Notes under the pieces: generated by a model
The model's database searches: none
What the model was told of the DNA's origin: nothing
The model's input: only the letters and a program-made list of their open reading frames with translations
Shown: one piece after another, positions 31,317 through 40,316 of the stretch
Layout: each line of letters starts with the position of its first letter
How positions within the stretch are numbered: the stretch's first letter is position 1
Source of the DNA: a virus
Length of the DNA stretch: 64,000 bases
Reading direction: 5' to 3' (one strand)
Virus record (IMG/VR): IMGVR_UViG_3300032462_001908
Location: 1-64,000 of that record
Program-made: the position numbers and the translations under genes

Positions 31317-32247
31317 ATGTGTTGTTACAGGCGGAGCTGGCTTCATAGGTTCTAATTTGGTATCTAGATTAATTGACCTTGGAGAAGATGTTATAGTTAT
31401 AGATAACTTGTCTACTGGGTCTATAGAAAATATAGAGAAAAATCCTGATGCAAGATTCTATGATGTAGATATCTCAAAAAGAGAAGATTTGGAAAGCGTG
31501 TTTTTAGATGAGAGTATAGATGTTATTTTTCATCTAGCAGCATTACCAAGAGTTCAGTTTTCTATTGCAAGCCCCTGGGCGTCAAATAACGCAAATATTA
31601 CTGGAACTTTAAATTTACTTACAGCAGCAAGGAGTCATTCAATTCCTAGATTTATCTTTTCATCTAGCTCTTCGGTATATGGAGACCAGGATACTCTACC
31701 ATTGGTAGAGACTATGAAGCCTAACCCTATGTCTCCATATGCGTTGCAAAAGCTAACAGGAGAAATGTATACATTAATGTTTAATAAAATATATGGATTA
31801 GAATCCGTAGCATTAAGATACTTTAATGTATATGGTCCTGGGCAAAATCCTAATGGCGGCTATGCTGCTTTAATCCCAAAAAGTATAAGTAAATTTATAA
31901 ATGGAGAAAGTCCTGTTATATTTGGTGATGGCGAGCAGACTCGTGATTTTACTTCAATTCATGATGTCGTTGAGGCTAATATAATAGCAGCTTGGCCTGA
32001 CAATACGGAAGTATTTGGAAAAGCATTTAATATTGGGGCTGGAAATAATCGTAGTGTTAATGATGTTATTAAAAACATCAAAGAAGTATTGGAAACTGAT
32101 ATCGAAGTCATATATGGGACAGCAGTAATTGAGCCTAAAAATACAAGAGCAGATATATGTCGTTCAGAAAATCTACTTGGTTGGAAACCTTCTGTTTCGT
32201 TCGAGGACGGAATAAGAGAAACTGTACTATCTTACAAAGGAAAATAA
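31309..32247 (+). CDS. NAD-dependent sugar epimerase (GalE-like)
   Basis: A 312-aa extended SDR epimerase/dehydratase. The start is the ATG at 31309, preceded by GGAGGAAA. Signatures: VVTGGAGFIGSNLVSRL for NAD, IDNLSTGSIENI, FHLAALPRVQFS, SSSSVYGD, catalytic Y144-x3-K148 (SPYALQK), RYFNVYGPGQNP and GDGEQTRDFTSIHDVV. This fits UDP-glucose/UDP-GlcNAc 4-epimerases and close relatives; the exact substrate cannot be fixed. With the fucose-synthase-like gene it adds nucleotide-sugar supply for the glycosyltransferases of the 5-22 kb region. Confidence 0.9.
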   Translation: MSKCVVTGGAGFIGSNLVSRLIDLGEDVIVIDNLSTGSIENIEKNPDARFYDVDISKREDLESVFLDESIDVIFHLAALPRVQFSIASPWASNNANITGTLNLLTAARSHSIPRFIFSSSSSVYGDQDTLPLVETMKPNPMSPYALQKLTGEMYTLMFNKIYGLESVALRYFNVYGPGQNPNGGYAALIPKSISKFINGESPVIFGDGEQTRDFTSIHDVVEANIIAAWPDNTEVFGKAFNIGAGNNRSVNDVIKNIKEVLETDIEVIYGTAVIEPKNTRADICRSENLLGWKPSVSFEDGIRETVLSYKGK

Positions 32248-32248
32248 A

Positions 32249-32563
32249 ATGGCTAAGAGAAAACTAAAATCTGTAACTGAAAATATAGTTCATCCTATGG
32301 ATGAAACTGTTTTTATAGATGCATCTGAACCTGTTGCTGAAATAGATAGCACAGAGAATGTGATATCTAAAAATAATTCTCAGTTTTATACACTTGATAA
32401 TAGACTTCTTATTGTCAAGGTAGATACTACAGGATTGAGTTCTGAAGATTCTGACTTAGAAATTAAAAAAGTAGAAACAACACTTGGAGACTTATTTATT
32501 AATAATAATGTAAATTGTCTATTATATGTTACTCATAACAAGGTAGTAGTAGAACTTGTATAA
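32249..32563 (+). CDS. Hypothetical protein, 104 aa
   Basis: Starts one base after the epimerase stop region. An acidic N-terminal half and a beta-rich C-terminal half (LLIVKVDTTGLSS, CLLYVTHNKVVVEL). No family recognised. The 54-nt gap after it carries only a weak 6-bp hairpin (32584-32599) and the next ribosome-binding site. Confidence 0.6.
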   Translation: MAKRKLKSVTENIVHPMDETVFIDASEPVAEIDSTENVISKNNSQFYTLDNRLLIVKVDTTGLSSEDSDLEIKKVETTLGDLFINNNVNCLLYVTHNKVVVELV

Positions 32564-32617
32564 ACATTGTTAAAGGGTTTTATTTTTCATTATTGAAAAT
32601 TATAATAGGAGATTCTG

Positions 32618-33070
32618 ATGATTCAAATTGGAGAACGTAAAATGAGCAACAATAGTAGTTCTGTTCACATTTTCGAAGACTTTGAAGAGTATTGGCATTA
32701 CATTAAATGTCTATCTCCTAATCAGAAGAAAATAATTTTCAGTAGTTTATCTGCGAATGACAAAGAATCAATTAAAAAATCTATAATTGACGGTGGTTGG
32801 ACAAGTCTTTACTTTACAGATCAATTAGAAGGTATAATTGATGATATAAAAGATAAATACGGTATAGATCTAATTGGAGCTAGATCAAAGGTACTTATGG
32901 GTAAATCTGTGTATCTTCCAAGAGATGTATGGGAAGAGGCTATTTTAAGAATTATAGATGTTGACCCTAAATTTAGATATTCAGGATTCATAGTTGGAGA
33001 ACTAAGTCCTACTGTTTGCAAACTTAATGATAACCTTATATGTTTACTCAGAAAAGGGGAAGAGGAATAA
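32618..33070 (+). CDS. Hypothetical protein, 150 aa
   Basis: TAGGAGA stands at good spacing from the ATG at 32618; an in-frame ATG at 32642 with its own GGAGA is an alternative. A mixed alpha/beta acidic protein (HIFEDFEEYWHYIKCLS, GIDLIGARSKVLMG) with no recognised domain. It leads directly into PhoH, so a shared transcript is likely. Confidence 0.6.
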   Translation: MIQIGERKMSNNSSSVHIFEDFEEYWHYIKCLSPNQKKIIFSSLSANDKESIKKSIIDGGWTSLYFTDQLEGIIDDIKDKYGIDLIGARSKVLMGKSVYLPRDVWEEAILRIIDVDPKFRYSGFIVGELSPTVCKLNDNLICLLRKGEEE

Positions 33071-33071
33071 T

Positions 33072-33788
33072 TTGTCAAAAAAAAAGAAATTTACCGTAAC
33101 CGATAAGCGTAAGGAACAAAGTAAAATTCAAAATCCAAAGTTAAATCAAGACCAAAAGTTAAAGATTTCTCTTTCGGCTCTTAATAATGCTCAAAAAAAT
33201 GCAATTAAAATTATAAAAGATAACGACTTAACCATTTTACATGGAGCTCCGGGAACCGGAAAGACCCACTTAGCAACGATCTTTGGATTACAGCAGCTGA
33301 TTTGGGGTAATTATCAAAAACTTATTATAACAAGACCGTGTATTGAAGCATGCGGTGAATCACTGGGATTCCTTCCGGGAGACTTCAATGCGAAGATTGC
33401 ACCGTATTTAATACCAATCTGGGATATTCTTCTTGAGTCTCTCCGGAAAACAGACCTTAATCTGTTAATAGAAGAAGGAAAGATTGTTACAATCCCATTG
33501 GCTTACCACAGGGGTATCACTTTCAAAAACGCATTTGTCATAGCGGATGAAATGCAAAACACTTTGCCACAACAAATGCGGATGTTTCTTACCCGCATGG
33601 GTATGGGATCGAAAGTGGTTATTACCGGAGATGTTTCACAAAGTGACATTCGTAATAAAAATGGCCTCTCAGACATAATTGAGCGACTTGACAATCTGGA
33701 AAATGTTGGTATCGTGGAGATGGACAGGACTTGCATCGTTCGTCATCCTCTGGTGGCATCAATCGAAGATAGATACAGTTTAGAATAG
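33072..33788 (+). CDS. phoH: PhoH-like ATPase
   Basis: A 238-aa PhoH-family P-loop ATPase. I choose the TTG at 33072, which follows GAAGAGGAATAA and begins a basic leader (LSKKKKF); upstream codons in the frame overlap the previous gene. Walker A is GAPGTGKT (58-65), followed by the PhoH-specific ITRPCIEACGESLGFLPGD, Walker B IADEMQN (D159-E160), and ITGDVSQSDI. PhoH is common in large phages; an RNA-helicase or nuclease-linked role has been proposed. The middle of the gene is visibly richer in G+C than its neighbours. Confidence 0.92.
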   Translation: MSKKKKFTVTDKRKEQSKIQNPKLNQDQKLKISLSALNNAQKNAIKIIKDNDLTILHGAPGTGKTHLATIFGLQQLIWGNYQKLIITRPCIEACGESLGFLPGDFNAKIAPYLIPIWDILLESLRKTDLNLLIEEGKIVTIPLAYHRGITFKNAFVIADEMQNTLPQQMRMFLTRMGMGSKVVITGDVSQSDIRNKNGLSDIIERLDNLENVGIVEMDRTCIVRHPLVASIEDRYSLE

Positions 33789-33810
33789 AATAGTCAAAGA
33801 CGAAGCAAAA

Positions 33811-33829
33811 TACCCAAACGTTTTGGGTA
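33811..33829 (+). other. 8-bp hairpin upstream of large gene
   Basis: TACCCAAA (33811-33818) pairs exactly with TTTGGGTA (33822-33829) around a 3-nt loop, in the 66-nt gap between phoH and the 613-aa gene. No T-run follows, so it is a poor terminator. It could stabilise a processed 5' end. Confidence 0.4.
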
Positions 33830-33854
33830 AACTCAAGCAGAAAGAAGGTTATCA

Positions 33855-35696
33855 ATGGCGAATCCGTGGAACATGGAAGTTGTGGGCGGAGCTGATGAAC
33901 CGAAGTATGAAAGTCCATTTCTTACTGAAATGGAGAGATTCGTAAAAAGGAATAAAGATAAAGCATCATGCGTAGCTTATCCACAGGAATGGATGGATGC
34001 GCAAGACCGAGTTATCTTTGGGGAAGTCTGCGAAAATCTCATTGGAGACAAGTCAGACAAGTTTTTACAGACTCTCTTTGCTAATTTTGGCGAAGCTTAT
34101 ACCAATCATCCTGGCGATAAAAGAAACAGAAAGTCAAGTGACTTGCTTTCTTTTAGCAGTCACGCTTCAGAATTCCTTAGACTTAACCCTGGTTTTTTGC
34201 TTGATAAGGTTACAACTTTATCTAGGTATTCTAAGTTTATAAATAACAATGATGTTGTCCAAGATGGTGGTCTTGATGGGGTGGCTCATGCATTAGGAGA
34301 GCCTGATTCAAGAAGCGTTGACCAGAGATTATATTTCTTTGTATTCTATTCTTCCAATATGACAACTAGGGCATCTATTGCTTTACGTAAGGTTATGGTT
34401 TTGTCTAAGAGTAGAGAGGAAATATCTTCTTTAGAAAAGAAGGCTGGATACAGAAGCATAGATGAAGCAAGAAAGATAAAAATTAAGAATAGCAGTAATG
34501 AAGGCCACAAATGTATCAAGCCTGATAAGGCTTTGTTATCTATTGTTTTAGCAGCATTGGAAACTGTAAAGGATGATACTTCTCCTGAAAAGAAGGATGG
34601 ACTTATTTCTAAATTGATGGAATTGATTTGCAATGATAGCGAAGATATTAAGTGTTGGGTTACATACCATATGTATAACAGAGCAAGAACTTCTCTTGGT
34701 AAAGAATGGCGTAGAAAAAAGAAAGAAACATCCTATAGCGGAGACGTTGGTACTCTTATTGGCGATAATGATCCATCTTTGCCTTCCTTTCTTGATGCTA
34801 AGTCTTCTTTTATGGTTTCGAGCAAAAGAGTAGATTTCAGGGATGATACTCCAGAGGAAAAAACAGATAGAGCTGAAAAGGTCGCAGCTATTACTAAAGA
34901 GTCTTTAGACTATACTAAAGCTCTTGGAGAGTATATTGTTAAGACCTTAAGAGCAAAGTGTAAGATGAAGAGTATGGAGAGAGCAGAGTGTTTGGAGGCT
35001 GTCATTCATCTTTCTTTACGTCAGATTTCTGAATTGTTTGTTCCTGAGAATGAGCAGGCTAGAAAAAGAGTTAGCGAAAAGGGTTTATGCTATAGACAGA
35101 AGGGTTCTAGTATCGTTATTCATTATGATGGCAATAGGGATTTATCTAAGCTTATCTCCCCAACTGACTTGATTAAAGAGATTAAAGAAATCTCTCAATT
35201 CAAGAGATTTGTTCACCTGTTACGCGAAAAAGGAATAGACATTGCGTTAATTCCTGAAATCGTTACTAAGCATGAGAAATACGGAGAGATATCTAAGAGA
35301 CTTATGGTAAATAAGGATTTTATAGATAACATCTTGTTACAGCCTTTGGAAGTAACAAGAAAGCTGGCTAATTTGAATTTTGATGCTAAGACTAGACGAT
35401 CCATAAAGAATCATTTTGGTCACTGGTGGGTCGAGATGCTTCCTATTATGCTTGCTGTTAAGGAAGACCATCCTGCTGAATCTCGTATAGATCTCCTTAA
35501 TATACTTGGAGTTCATCAGTATATAATAGGAGGCGTTAGCTGGGGGTGGAACGTTAACAGAGAATCAGGATTGAGTAATACCAGAATGTATTTTGAAGCG
35601 ATTGGCGATCCTCTTAGTTATAATAATCCTGATCACAAAGATATATTGGAAAGAGAAAGAATGTATATTGTATCTTCTTTACCTAAAAAGAAGTAA
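33855..35696 (+). CDS. Large protein of unknown function, sigma-like hints
   Basis: A 613-aa protein with AGAAGG before its ATG and a strong terminator after its stop, so it ends a transcript. I know no family for it. Two regions faintly recall sigma factors: about residues 262-290 (EDIKCWVTYHMYNRARTSLG then KEWRRKKKE), similar to the region 2.3-2.4 helix of ECF sigmas, and about residues 376-400 (CLEAVIHLSLRQISELFVPE), similar to a region 4 helix-turn-helix. Spacing and detail are not standard. Alternatives are a structural or DNA-binding protein. Confidence 0.55.
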   Translation: MANPWNMEVVGGADEPKYESPFLTEMERFVKRNKDKASCVAYPQEWMDAQDRVIFGEVCENLIGDKSDKFLQTLFANFGEAYTNHPGDKRNRKSSDLLSFSSHASEFLRLNPGFLLDKVTTLSRYSKFINNNDVVQDGGLDGVAHALGEPDSRSVDQRLYFFVFYSSNMTTRASIALRKVMVLSKSREEISSLEKKAGYRSIDEARKIKIKNSSNEGHKCIKPDKALLSIVLAALETVKDDTSPEKKDGLISKLMELICNDSEDIKCWVTYHMYNRARTSLGKEWRRKKKETSYSGDVGTLIGDNDPSLPSFLDAKSSFMVSSKRVDFRDDTPEEKTDRAEKVAAITKESLDYTKALGEYIVKTLRAKCKMKSMERAECLEAVIHLSLRQISELFVPENEQARKRVSEKGLCYRQKGSSIVIHYDGNRDLSKLISPTDLIKEIKEISQFKRFVHLLREKGIDIALIPEIVTKHEKYGEISKRLMVNKDFIDNILLQPLEVTRKLANLNFDAKTRRSIKNHFGHWWVEMLPIMLAVKEDHPAESRIDLLNILGVHQYIIGGVSWGWNVNRESGLSNTRMYFEAIGDPLSYNNPDHKDILERERMYIVSSLPKKK

Positions 35697-35719
35697 GATA
35701 TAAGAAAATCTTAATAACG

Positions 35720-35749
35720 AAAGCCAGCCTGTAAGGCTGGCTTTTTTTT
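35720..35749 (+). terminator. Strong rho-independent terminator
   Basis: AAAGCCAGCC (35720-35729) pairs perfectly with GGCTGGCTTT (35735-35744) around a TGTAA loop, followed by an unbroken run of T (35742-35749). It is the clearest terminator in the window and separates the accessory half from the morphogenesis half. Confidence 0.95.
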
Positions 35750-35815
35750 CAAGGATTTAGTATAAACAATGTCGAAAGATATATAGTTGTGTAGAATTAA
35801 ACTGGAGAAGATATT

Positions 35816-38476
35816 ATGGATATTAAGAAATTACTTGGCAAATTGGCTAAAAAAGATATTTCTAAAGTTGCTGCTGCTCCTTGGGAGTTGCAAAAAGGGG
35901 AAGATCAATATAGGCCAAATGATTCTTATGATGATTCTTATGATGATACTGATAAAGATGAATATGCTATTCAGCAACAGGAAGAATCAAATGATCCATT
36001 TGAAGTTATAGATAATCCAATGGCAACGCCAGAGCAAAAAAGAGATGCTGCTCTTTCTATACAAAAAATGTACAATGGTGCGCCCTTGCCAAAGAACATT
36101 CAGGATTTATTACCTCCTGTTGCTGCGACTACTCCTGATCCTACCACTGATCCTGTAAACAGCCTTCCACATGCTAATACTGTTACGGACGATGTTGAGC
36201 AAAATAGTCAAAAAAGGGCTAAGTTTTTTTCCGACAAACCAGATTGGTTTGGTGAAAAATGGAGTAAGATAAGTGGTCTAAGTGAGCAAATCAATGGATT
36301 CTATAATATGTATATTCTTAATCCTGATAAATTCCAAGCATATATCAATAGAGAGGGGCAAGTTGGTCAAGATGCATTTCAATATGCAATAACATATCTT
36401 TTAGGAGATCCAAAAGCAAAGAAGGATGCAAGAAGAGGAGATGAAGGGTTTAGTGTTGACCAAAGGATTGGATTTTTTAAAAAAAATCTCAGTAAATTAC
36501 CAAAAAGTGTTATATCGGAATTGAAGGAAAACAATTTACTAGAACTAAGAGAAGATGGTAAATATGGATTACTTAGTAGTATTAAGGAAAAAAATGTAAC
36601 AGGTCCAGATCCAGAAAACTCTAATGAAACTCTGCCAGTTAAAATACCAGTCAATGCTCCTAAATTAGATTATAGTCTCTTTAAAAAATATCTTCATGTA
36701 AGAGAGGATAAATATGGTAATCCAATTAGGGAGTTAAGGGTAGATTTGTCTAGTACGAAAAAATCGTATTCAAAAGTATTCAAATTCTTAAAAAATATAG
36801 AAGATGAAGCTGGAAACAAAAAATTTAATGCTATATTGAAGCAGCAAAAGCCAGAATTGCTTAAAAAGATGAATGATCTTATTTACGGAGATGGTACTGC
36901 AAGTGATAAATCTATTTTGAAGTATATTCGTACTTATTTAGGAAATGCCCAACTGAATGTACAAAACAGGAATATATCTAAAGGGACACGGAATATTGAT
37001 GTGACAAATACTGATGGAGTTTCTAATAGAACTTTAGCAGTTGACGAAAATGATCCTCCAAGCATGGCTTCTGCTAAAGAAGAAGCTAAGGAAACACTTC
37101 TGAATCCACAATCTAGTGACGCAAGTAAAGTTGAGGCATATAGGCTACTTGAGGGATTAGATGAGGGATTAGATTCTGTTACTCAGGATATGATTGATAA
37201 TATGAATGAAGCCGTAAAGTCATTGTTGGGTATTGGTATTGAGCAGGTTGAGCAAAATATTATTAACGAACCTCTTTCTGAACTTCCTTCTAATAATAGT
37301 GCATGGACTACTTTTTCTTCTTTAAAGCATAAGGAGATTAAGAGCGTTGCGGATCTTGGTATGGAGGTTGCTAAGACAATGCGGCAGATGGCGGATAAGA
37401 GAAATCCAGGTGGCCTTGACCATGATATGTATGCAAAGGCTGATTTCGTAGAGATGATATCTCAATTTTCTGAAAAACAAGTTCGCGGGCTGATGGGGCG
37501 AACGATGGACCGCAGTGAAATTGATAAAATAAATAAAAGCATAGGTAAAGGTCAAGAATTTTCTGTTAAGGGTTCTGATGGAGTAACAATTAAATTTTAT
37601 AAGTCAACACCCCAGGGTGTATTTGAAATTAAGAATTATAGCAAATTGATAAAACCACAGCTAATTAGTAAGTATCTTTCTGATTCACTGAATAAGAAAA
37701 AGGCTGTTCTATCAGGGTATGAATTAGGAAAACCATCTCAGCAAATAGCAAAAGAACTTGAAATTAGTGAACAGGAGGTAGAGAGGACTCTTAGGATGCA
37801 AGGGCAAGGTGTAGAATATTTTGAGAAATTTATTGCAGATAGACCATCGCCTTCAGACCCAGCGAGAGTAAGTACTTTGCGAGAAAGAGCTAAAAACTTT
37901 TTTTCAGATGTAGCCCCTGCCGTATTAGTATCGATGGTTAAAGACCAAAATGGCAAAGAACCGAGCCAGCACAAATATCCACCATCTGTTAGAAGAAACT
38001 TTATGGATCTAATAGGCTATCAGAATCGCTACCTTGGATTTGATAACCAATTAGGAGGGGGAAGAAGTTCATGGCTAAAAGATATGAGAGCCGCTCCATT
38101 ATTGAGAACAATTTTAGGTTATCATAAATCTCCCGATCCTGAAGAGAAGTTTAACGGAGAAGCTCTTACTCCGGATTCATGGGAAGAGAGAAAGCCTGAA
38201 AGAAAGTGGAATAATGCTCTTATGGATTACGGCTTGTTGGATAAAGAGAAGTTTCCAGAAAACTGGAGAACACTAGCTTCAGGTATGCAAAAAATCAAGA
38301 CAGCATATGTTAAAGAATCTTCTACTCTTATAAAAATAAAAAAGCAAATGAGTAAGTATAATTATGCTCATAGTAGCATGAAATTTATAGATGAAAAGAT
38401 TTCTATATTACAAGATAAATATGCTAGTATCGTAAGAAAGCATATAGAGAAAGCCTATGCCGATAAACATTCCTAA
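35816..38476 (+). CDS. Large protein of unknown function, 886 aa
   Basis: Begins a new transcription unit after the terminator, with GGAGAAG upstream of the ATG. The N-terminal 25 residues are basic (MDIKKLLGKLAKKD). Residues about 30-120 are disordered, with a SYDDSYDD repeat and a Pro/Thr-rich stretch. Near residue 628 a helix-turn-helix-like segment (PSQQIAKELEISEQEVERTL) is visible, and the last 60 residues form a basic helix. No known family. Placed directly before morphogenesis genes, it may be a virion-internal or head-associated protein (inference). Confidence 0.6.
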   Translation: MDIKKLLGKLAKKDISKVAAAPWELQKGEDQYRPNDSYDDSYDDTDKDEYAIQQQEESNDPFEVIDNPMATPEQKRDAALSIQKMYNGAPLPKNIQDLLPPVAATTPDPTTDPVNSLPHANTVTDDVEQNSQKRAKFFSDKPDWFGEKWSKISGLSEQINGFYNMYILNPDKFQAYINREGQVGQDAFQYAITYLLGDPKAKKDARRGDEGFSVDQRIGFFKKNLSKLPKSVISELKENNLLELREDGKYGLLSSIKEKNVTGPDPENSNETLPVKIPVNAPKLDYSLFKKYLHVREDKYGNPIRELRVDLSSTKKSYSKVFKFLKNIEDEAGNKKFNAILKQQKPELLKKMNDLIYGDGTASDKSILKYIRTYLGNAQLNVQNRNISKGTRNIDVTNTDGVSNRTLAVDENDPPSMASAKEEAKETLLNPQSSDASKVEAYRLLEGLDEGLDSVTQDMIDNMNEAVKSLLGIGIEQVEQNIINEPLSELPSNNSAWTTFSSLKHKEIKSVADLGMEVAKTMRQMADKRNPGGLDHDMYAKADFVEMISQFSEKQVRGLMGRTMDRSEIDKINKSIGKGQEFSVKGSDGVTIKFYKSTPQGVFEIKNYSKLIKPQLISKYLSDSLNKKKAVLSGYELGKPSQQIAKELEISEQEVERTLRMQGQGVEYFEKFIADRPSPSDPARVSTLRERAKNFFSDVAPAVLVSMVKDQNGKEPSQHKYPPSVRRNFMDLIGYQNRYLGFDNQLGGGRSSWLKDMRAAPLLRTILGYHKSPDPEEKFNGEALTPDSWEERKPERKWNNALMDYGLLDKEKFPENWRTLASGMQKIKTAYVKESSTLIKIKKQMSKYNYAHSSMKFIDEKISILQDKYASIVRKHIEKAYADKHS

Positions 38477-38648
38477 AATAATGGCTGTATGCTGTAATGT
38501 ACAATGTCGTCATACGACTCAAGAGCCTTCTTTAGAAATTAACTTTGCAGAAAAGAAGATATTATATATTTGTCCTGAGTGTAAGTCTGTATGTGAACTA
38601 TCATTAGAATCTGTTGTTAATAAACTACCTAAATCAAGAGTTAGATAA
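38457..38648 (+). CDS. Small zinc-ribbon protein
   Basis: A 63-aa protein with two cysteine knuckles: CCNVQC near residues 12-17 and CPECKSVC near residues 39-46, enough for one zinc ribbon. The start is uncertain: the ATG at 38457 overlaps the previous gene by 20 nt, while the one at 38481 begins MAVCCN just after the stop. Similar small ribbons lie near head-tail genes in other phages. Function unknown. Confidence 0.6.
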   Translation: MPINIPKIMAVCCNVQCRHTTQEPSLEINFAEKKILYICPECKSVCELSLESVVNKLPKSRVR

Positions 38649-39202
38649 TGTATTTCATTGTTAATAAAACAAACAGATCTGTAGTGATACAAGATCTAAA
38701 TGTAGTTTTACAAAGTAAGATAGGTATTGATTTAGAAAAGCTATGTTCTAAAAATAAAATATTATCATCTTCTGATTTAAAGACTCTTATTCACCAAGGT
38801 ATTCTGGAAGTAAGAGGATCAGTAAAACCTAAAGAGCCACCTCCAGTAGAGAGACAATCTGACAATCCCGATTTGAAATCTATTAAAGATGACATGAAGG
38901 AATTAAAAAAGGCTATATCAGGTATGGGAAATAACCCTGATTTAACTTCTGTTTTGCAACAACTAACTAGTTTATTGCAGAATCAGAAACCATCTATTAT
39001 TTACGAAAGTAAATCAGAAATAAGATCGGAAAGTAGATCCAATAGACCTTCTGATAATATTGATGAAGATATATTAAATTCTATACACGCCAAGGCTGTT
39101 AAGAATATGACTAAAGATTTAGAAGCAAATATAAGTTATACAGAAGAAAATATCAAAGATTCTCCTTCGGAAAGAGCAAAAGAGCTTGATGGATTGTTAT
39201 GA
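38648..39202 (+). CDS. Hypothetical structural-region protein, 184 aa
   Basis: ATG overlaps the preceding TAA by one base. The N-terminal 60 residues are a compact basic domain (MYFIVNKTNRSVVIQDL), then a Pro-rich linker (PKEPPPVE), a helical segment (LKSIKDDMKELKKAISGM) and an acidic C-terminus. No family recognised. Its position just before the actin-like and adaptor genes suggests a morphogenesis role. Confidence 0.55.
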   Translation: MYFIVNKTNRSVVIQDLNVVLQSKIGIDLEKLCSKNKILSSSDLKTLIHQGILEVRGSVKPKEPPPVERQSDNPDLKSIKDDMKELKKAISGMGNNPDLTSVLQQLTSLLQNQKPSIIYESKSEIRSESRSNRPSDNIDEDILNSIHAKAVKNMTKDLEANISYTEENIKDSPSERAKELDGLL

Positions 39203-39235
39203 TTTTTTCGATTATATTAGTAAGGAGATTATATT

Positions 39236-40309
39236 ATGAGTAAGATATTAGGAGTTGACCTTGGTACAATGTTTTTTCAAACTGCTGAAGAAAGCTCTGG
39301 TGGAAATGTGTCAATAAAAACAATGCGTAATGCATTTGTGGAAATTGCAGCTACAGATGATATAGAAGACATATTGAAACAAAATTCTTGGCAATATGTT
39401 AAAGATGGTAAGCATTATTATGTTCTTGGGGAAGACTCTCTTAGAGTAGCTAATATGTTTCCAGGTAAAGTGGAATTGCGTAGACCATTGCAAGATGGTG
39501 TTCTTAATAAGGGCGAAGAAAAGAAAATGCTAGTTTTATCAGAAATGATTAAAAATGCAATAGGGAAAGCACCTGATAAAACATCTGTAGTTTGTACATG
39601 CGTATCTTCACCATCTGTAGATGATTCTCCTGACAGTGCTTTTCATAAAGCTAGAATAAGTGGTATGCTTCAGCAACTTGGTTATAATGTAAAAGTAATT
39701 GAAGAGGGCCATGCCGTAGTTCTTGGTGAAAGACCATCTATTACAGAAATCGTAGATGGTAAGGAAGTAGAAAGACCATATAGCGGTATTGGTATCAGCT
39801 TTGGAGCTGGCAGAGTCAACTGCGTATTAGCTTACAAGGGTTTACAGGTATTGGGCATGTCAGCCGCTAGATCAGGAGACTGGATCGACCAGAAGGTATC
39901 TGAGGCGACTGGTGCTCCTATCTCTCAGGTTACCAAGAAGAAAGAAGTAGAATTGGATTTCGGGAATTTGAAAGATGACGATGATATTATCTTTGCTCTT
40001 AATGCATACTATACATCTATGATTGAATTTGTATTTTCTAAGTTTAGTTCTCATTTCCAAAAGGTTAAAAGCCAGTTTGAAGCTCCATTGGAAGTTGTTG
40101 TTGCAGGTGGCACATCAATGCCTAAAGGATTTTGCGATAAAGTTAGTGAAGTTATAAGTAGTCTTGAATTGCCTTTTGTGATTAAATCAGTTAGGCATGC
40201 AAAAGACCCGAGAAACGCAGTTGTTAAGGGTTGTTTAACATATGCAGCAAGTGCTTATCGCAAAATGCAACAGTCTAAAGACGATACCGTTGCAAAATCA
40301 ATGGAGTAA
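39236..40309 (+). CDS. Actin/MreB/Hsp70-fold (ASKHA) protein
   Basis: A 357-aa protein with an AAGGAGA-type site upstream. It shows the actin-fold order: phosphate-1 loop GVDLGT (residues 6-11), EEGHAVVLGERP like the MreB hinge, phosphate-2 region GIGISFGAG (184-192), an MreB-like SAARSGDWIDQKV helix, and the adenosine motif VVVAGGTSMP (about 287-296). The usual Asp of phosphate-2 is Ser188, so hydrolysis may be altered. Phage actins known so far segregate or position DNA; this one sits in a head-tail operon, where a chaperone or polymer role in assembly is possible (inference). Confidence 0.78.
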   Translation: MSKILGVDLGTMFFQTAEESSGGNVSIKTMRNAFVEIAATDDIEDILKQNSWQYVKDGKHYYVLGEDSLRVANMFPGKVELRRPLQDGVLNKGEEKKMLVLSEMIKNAIGKAPDKTSVVCTCVSSPSVDDSPDSAFHKARISGMLQQLGYNVKVIEEGHAVVLGERPSITEIVDGKEVERPYSGIGISFGAGRVNCVLAYKGLQVLGMSAARSGDWIDQKVSEATGAPISQVTKKKEVELDFGNLKDDDDIIFALNAYYTSMIEFVFSKFSSHFQKVKSQFEAPLEVVVAGGTSMPKGFCDKVSEVISSLELPFVIKSVRHAKDPRNAVVKGCLTYAASAYRKMQQSKDDTVAKSME

Positions 40310-40316
40310 ATCTTAA

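Noticed and set aside
35787-36011. Rightward 74-codon frame upstream of and overlapping the 886-aa gene
   Set aside because: Out of frame with the well-supported ATG at 35816, no ribosome-binding site, Ile/Leu/Met-rich product from AT-rich sequence.
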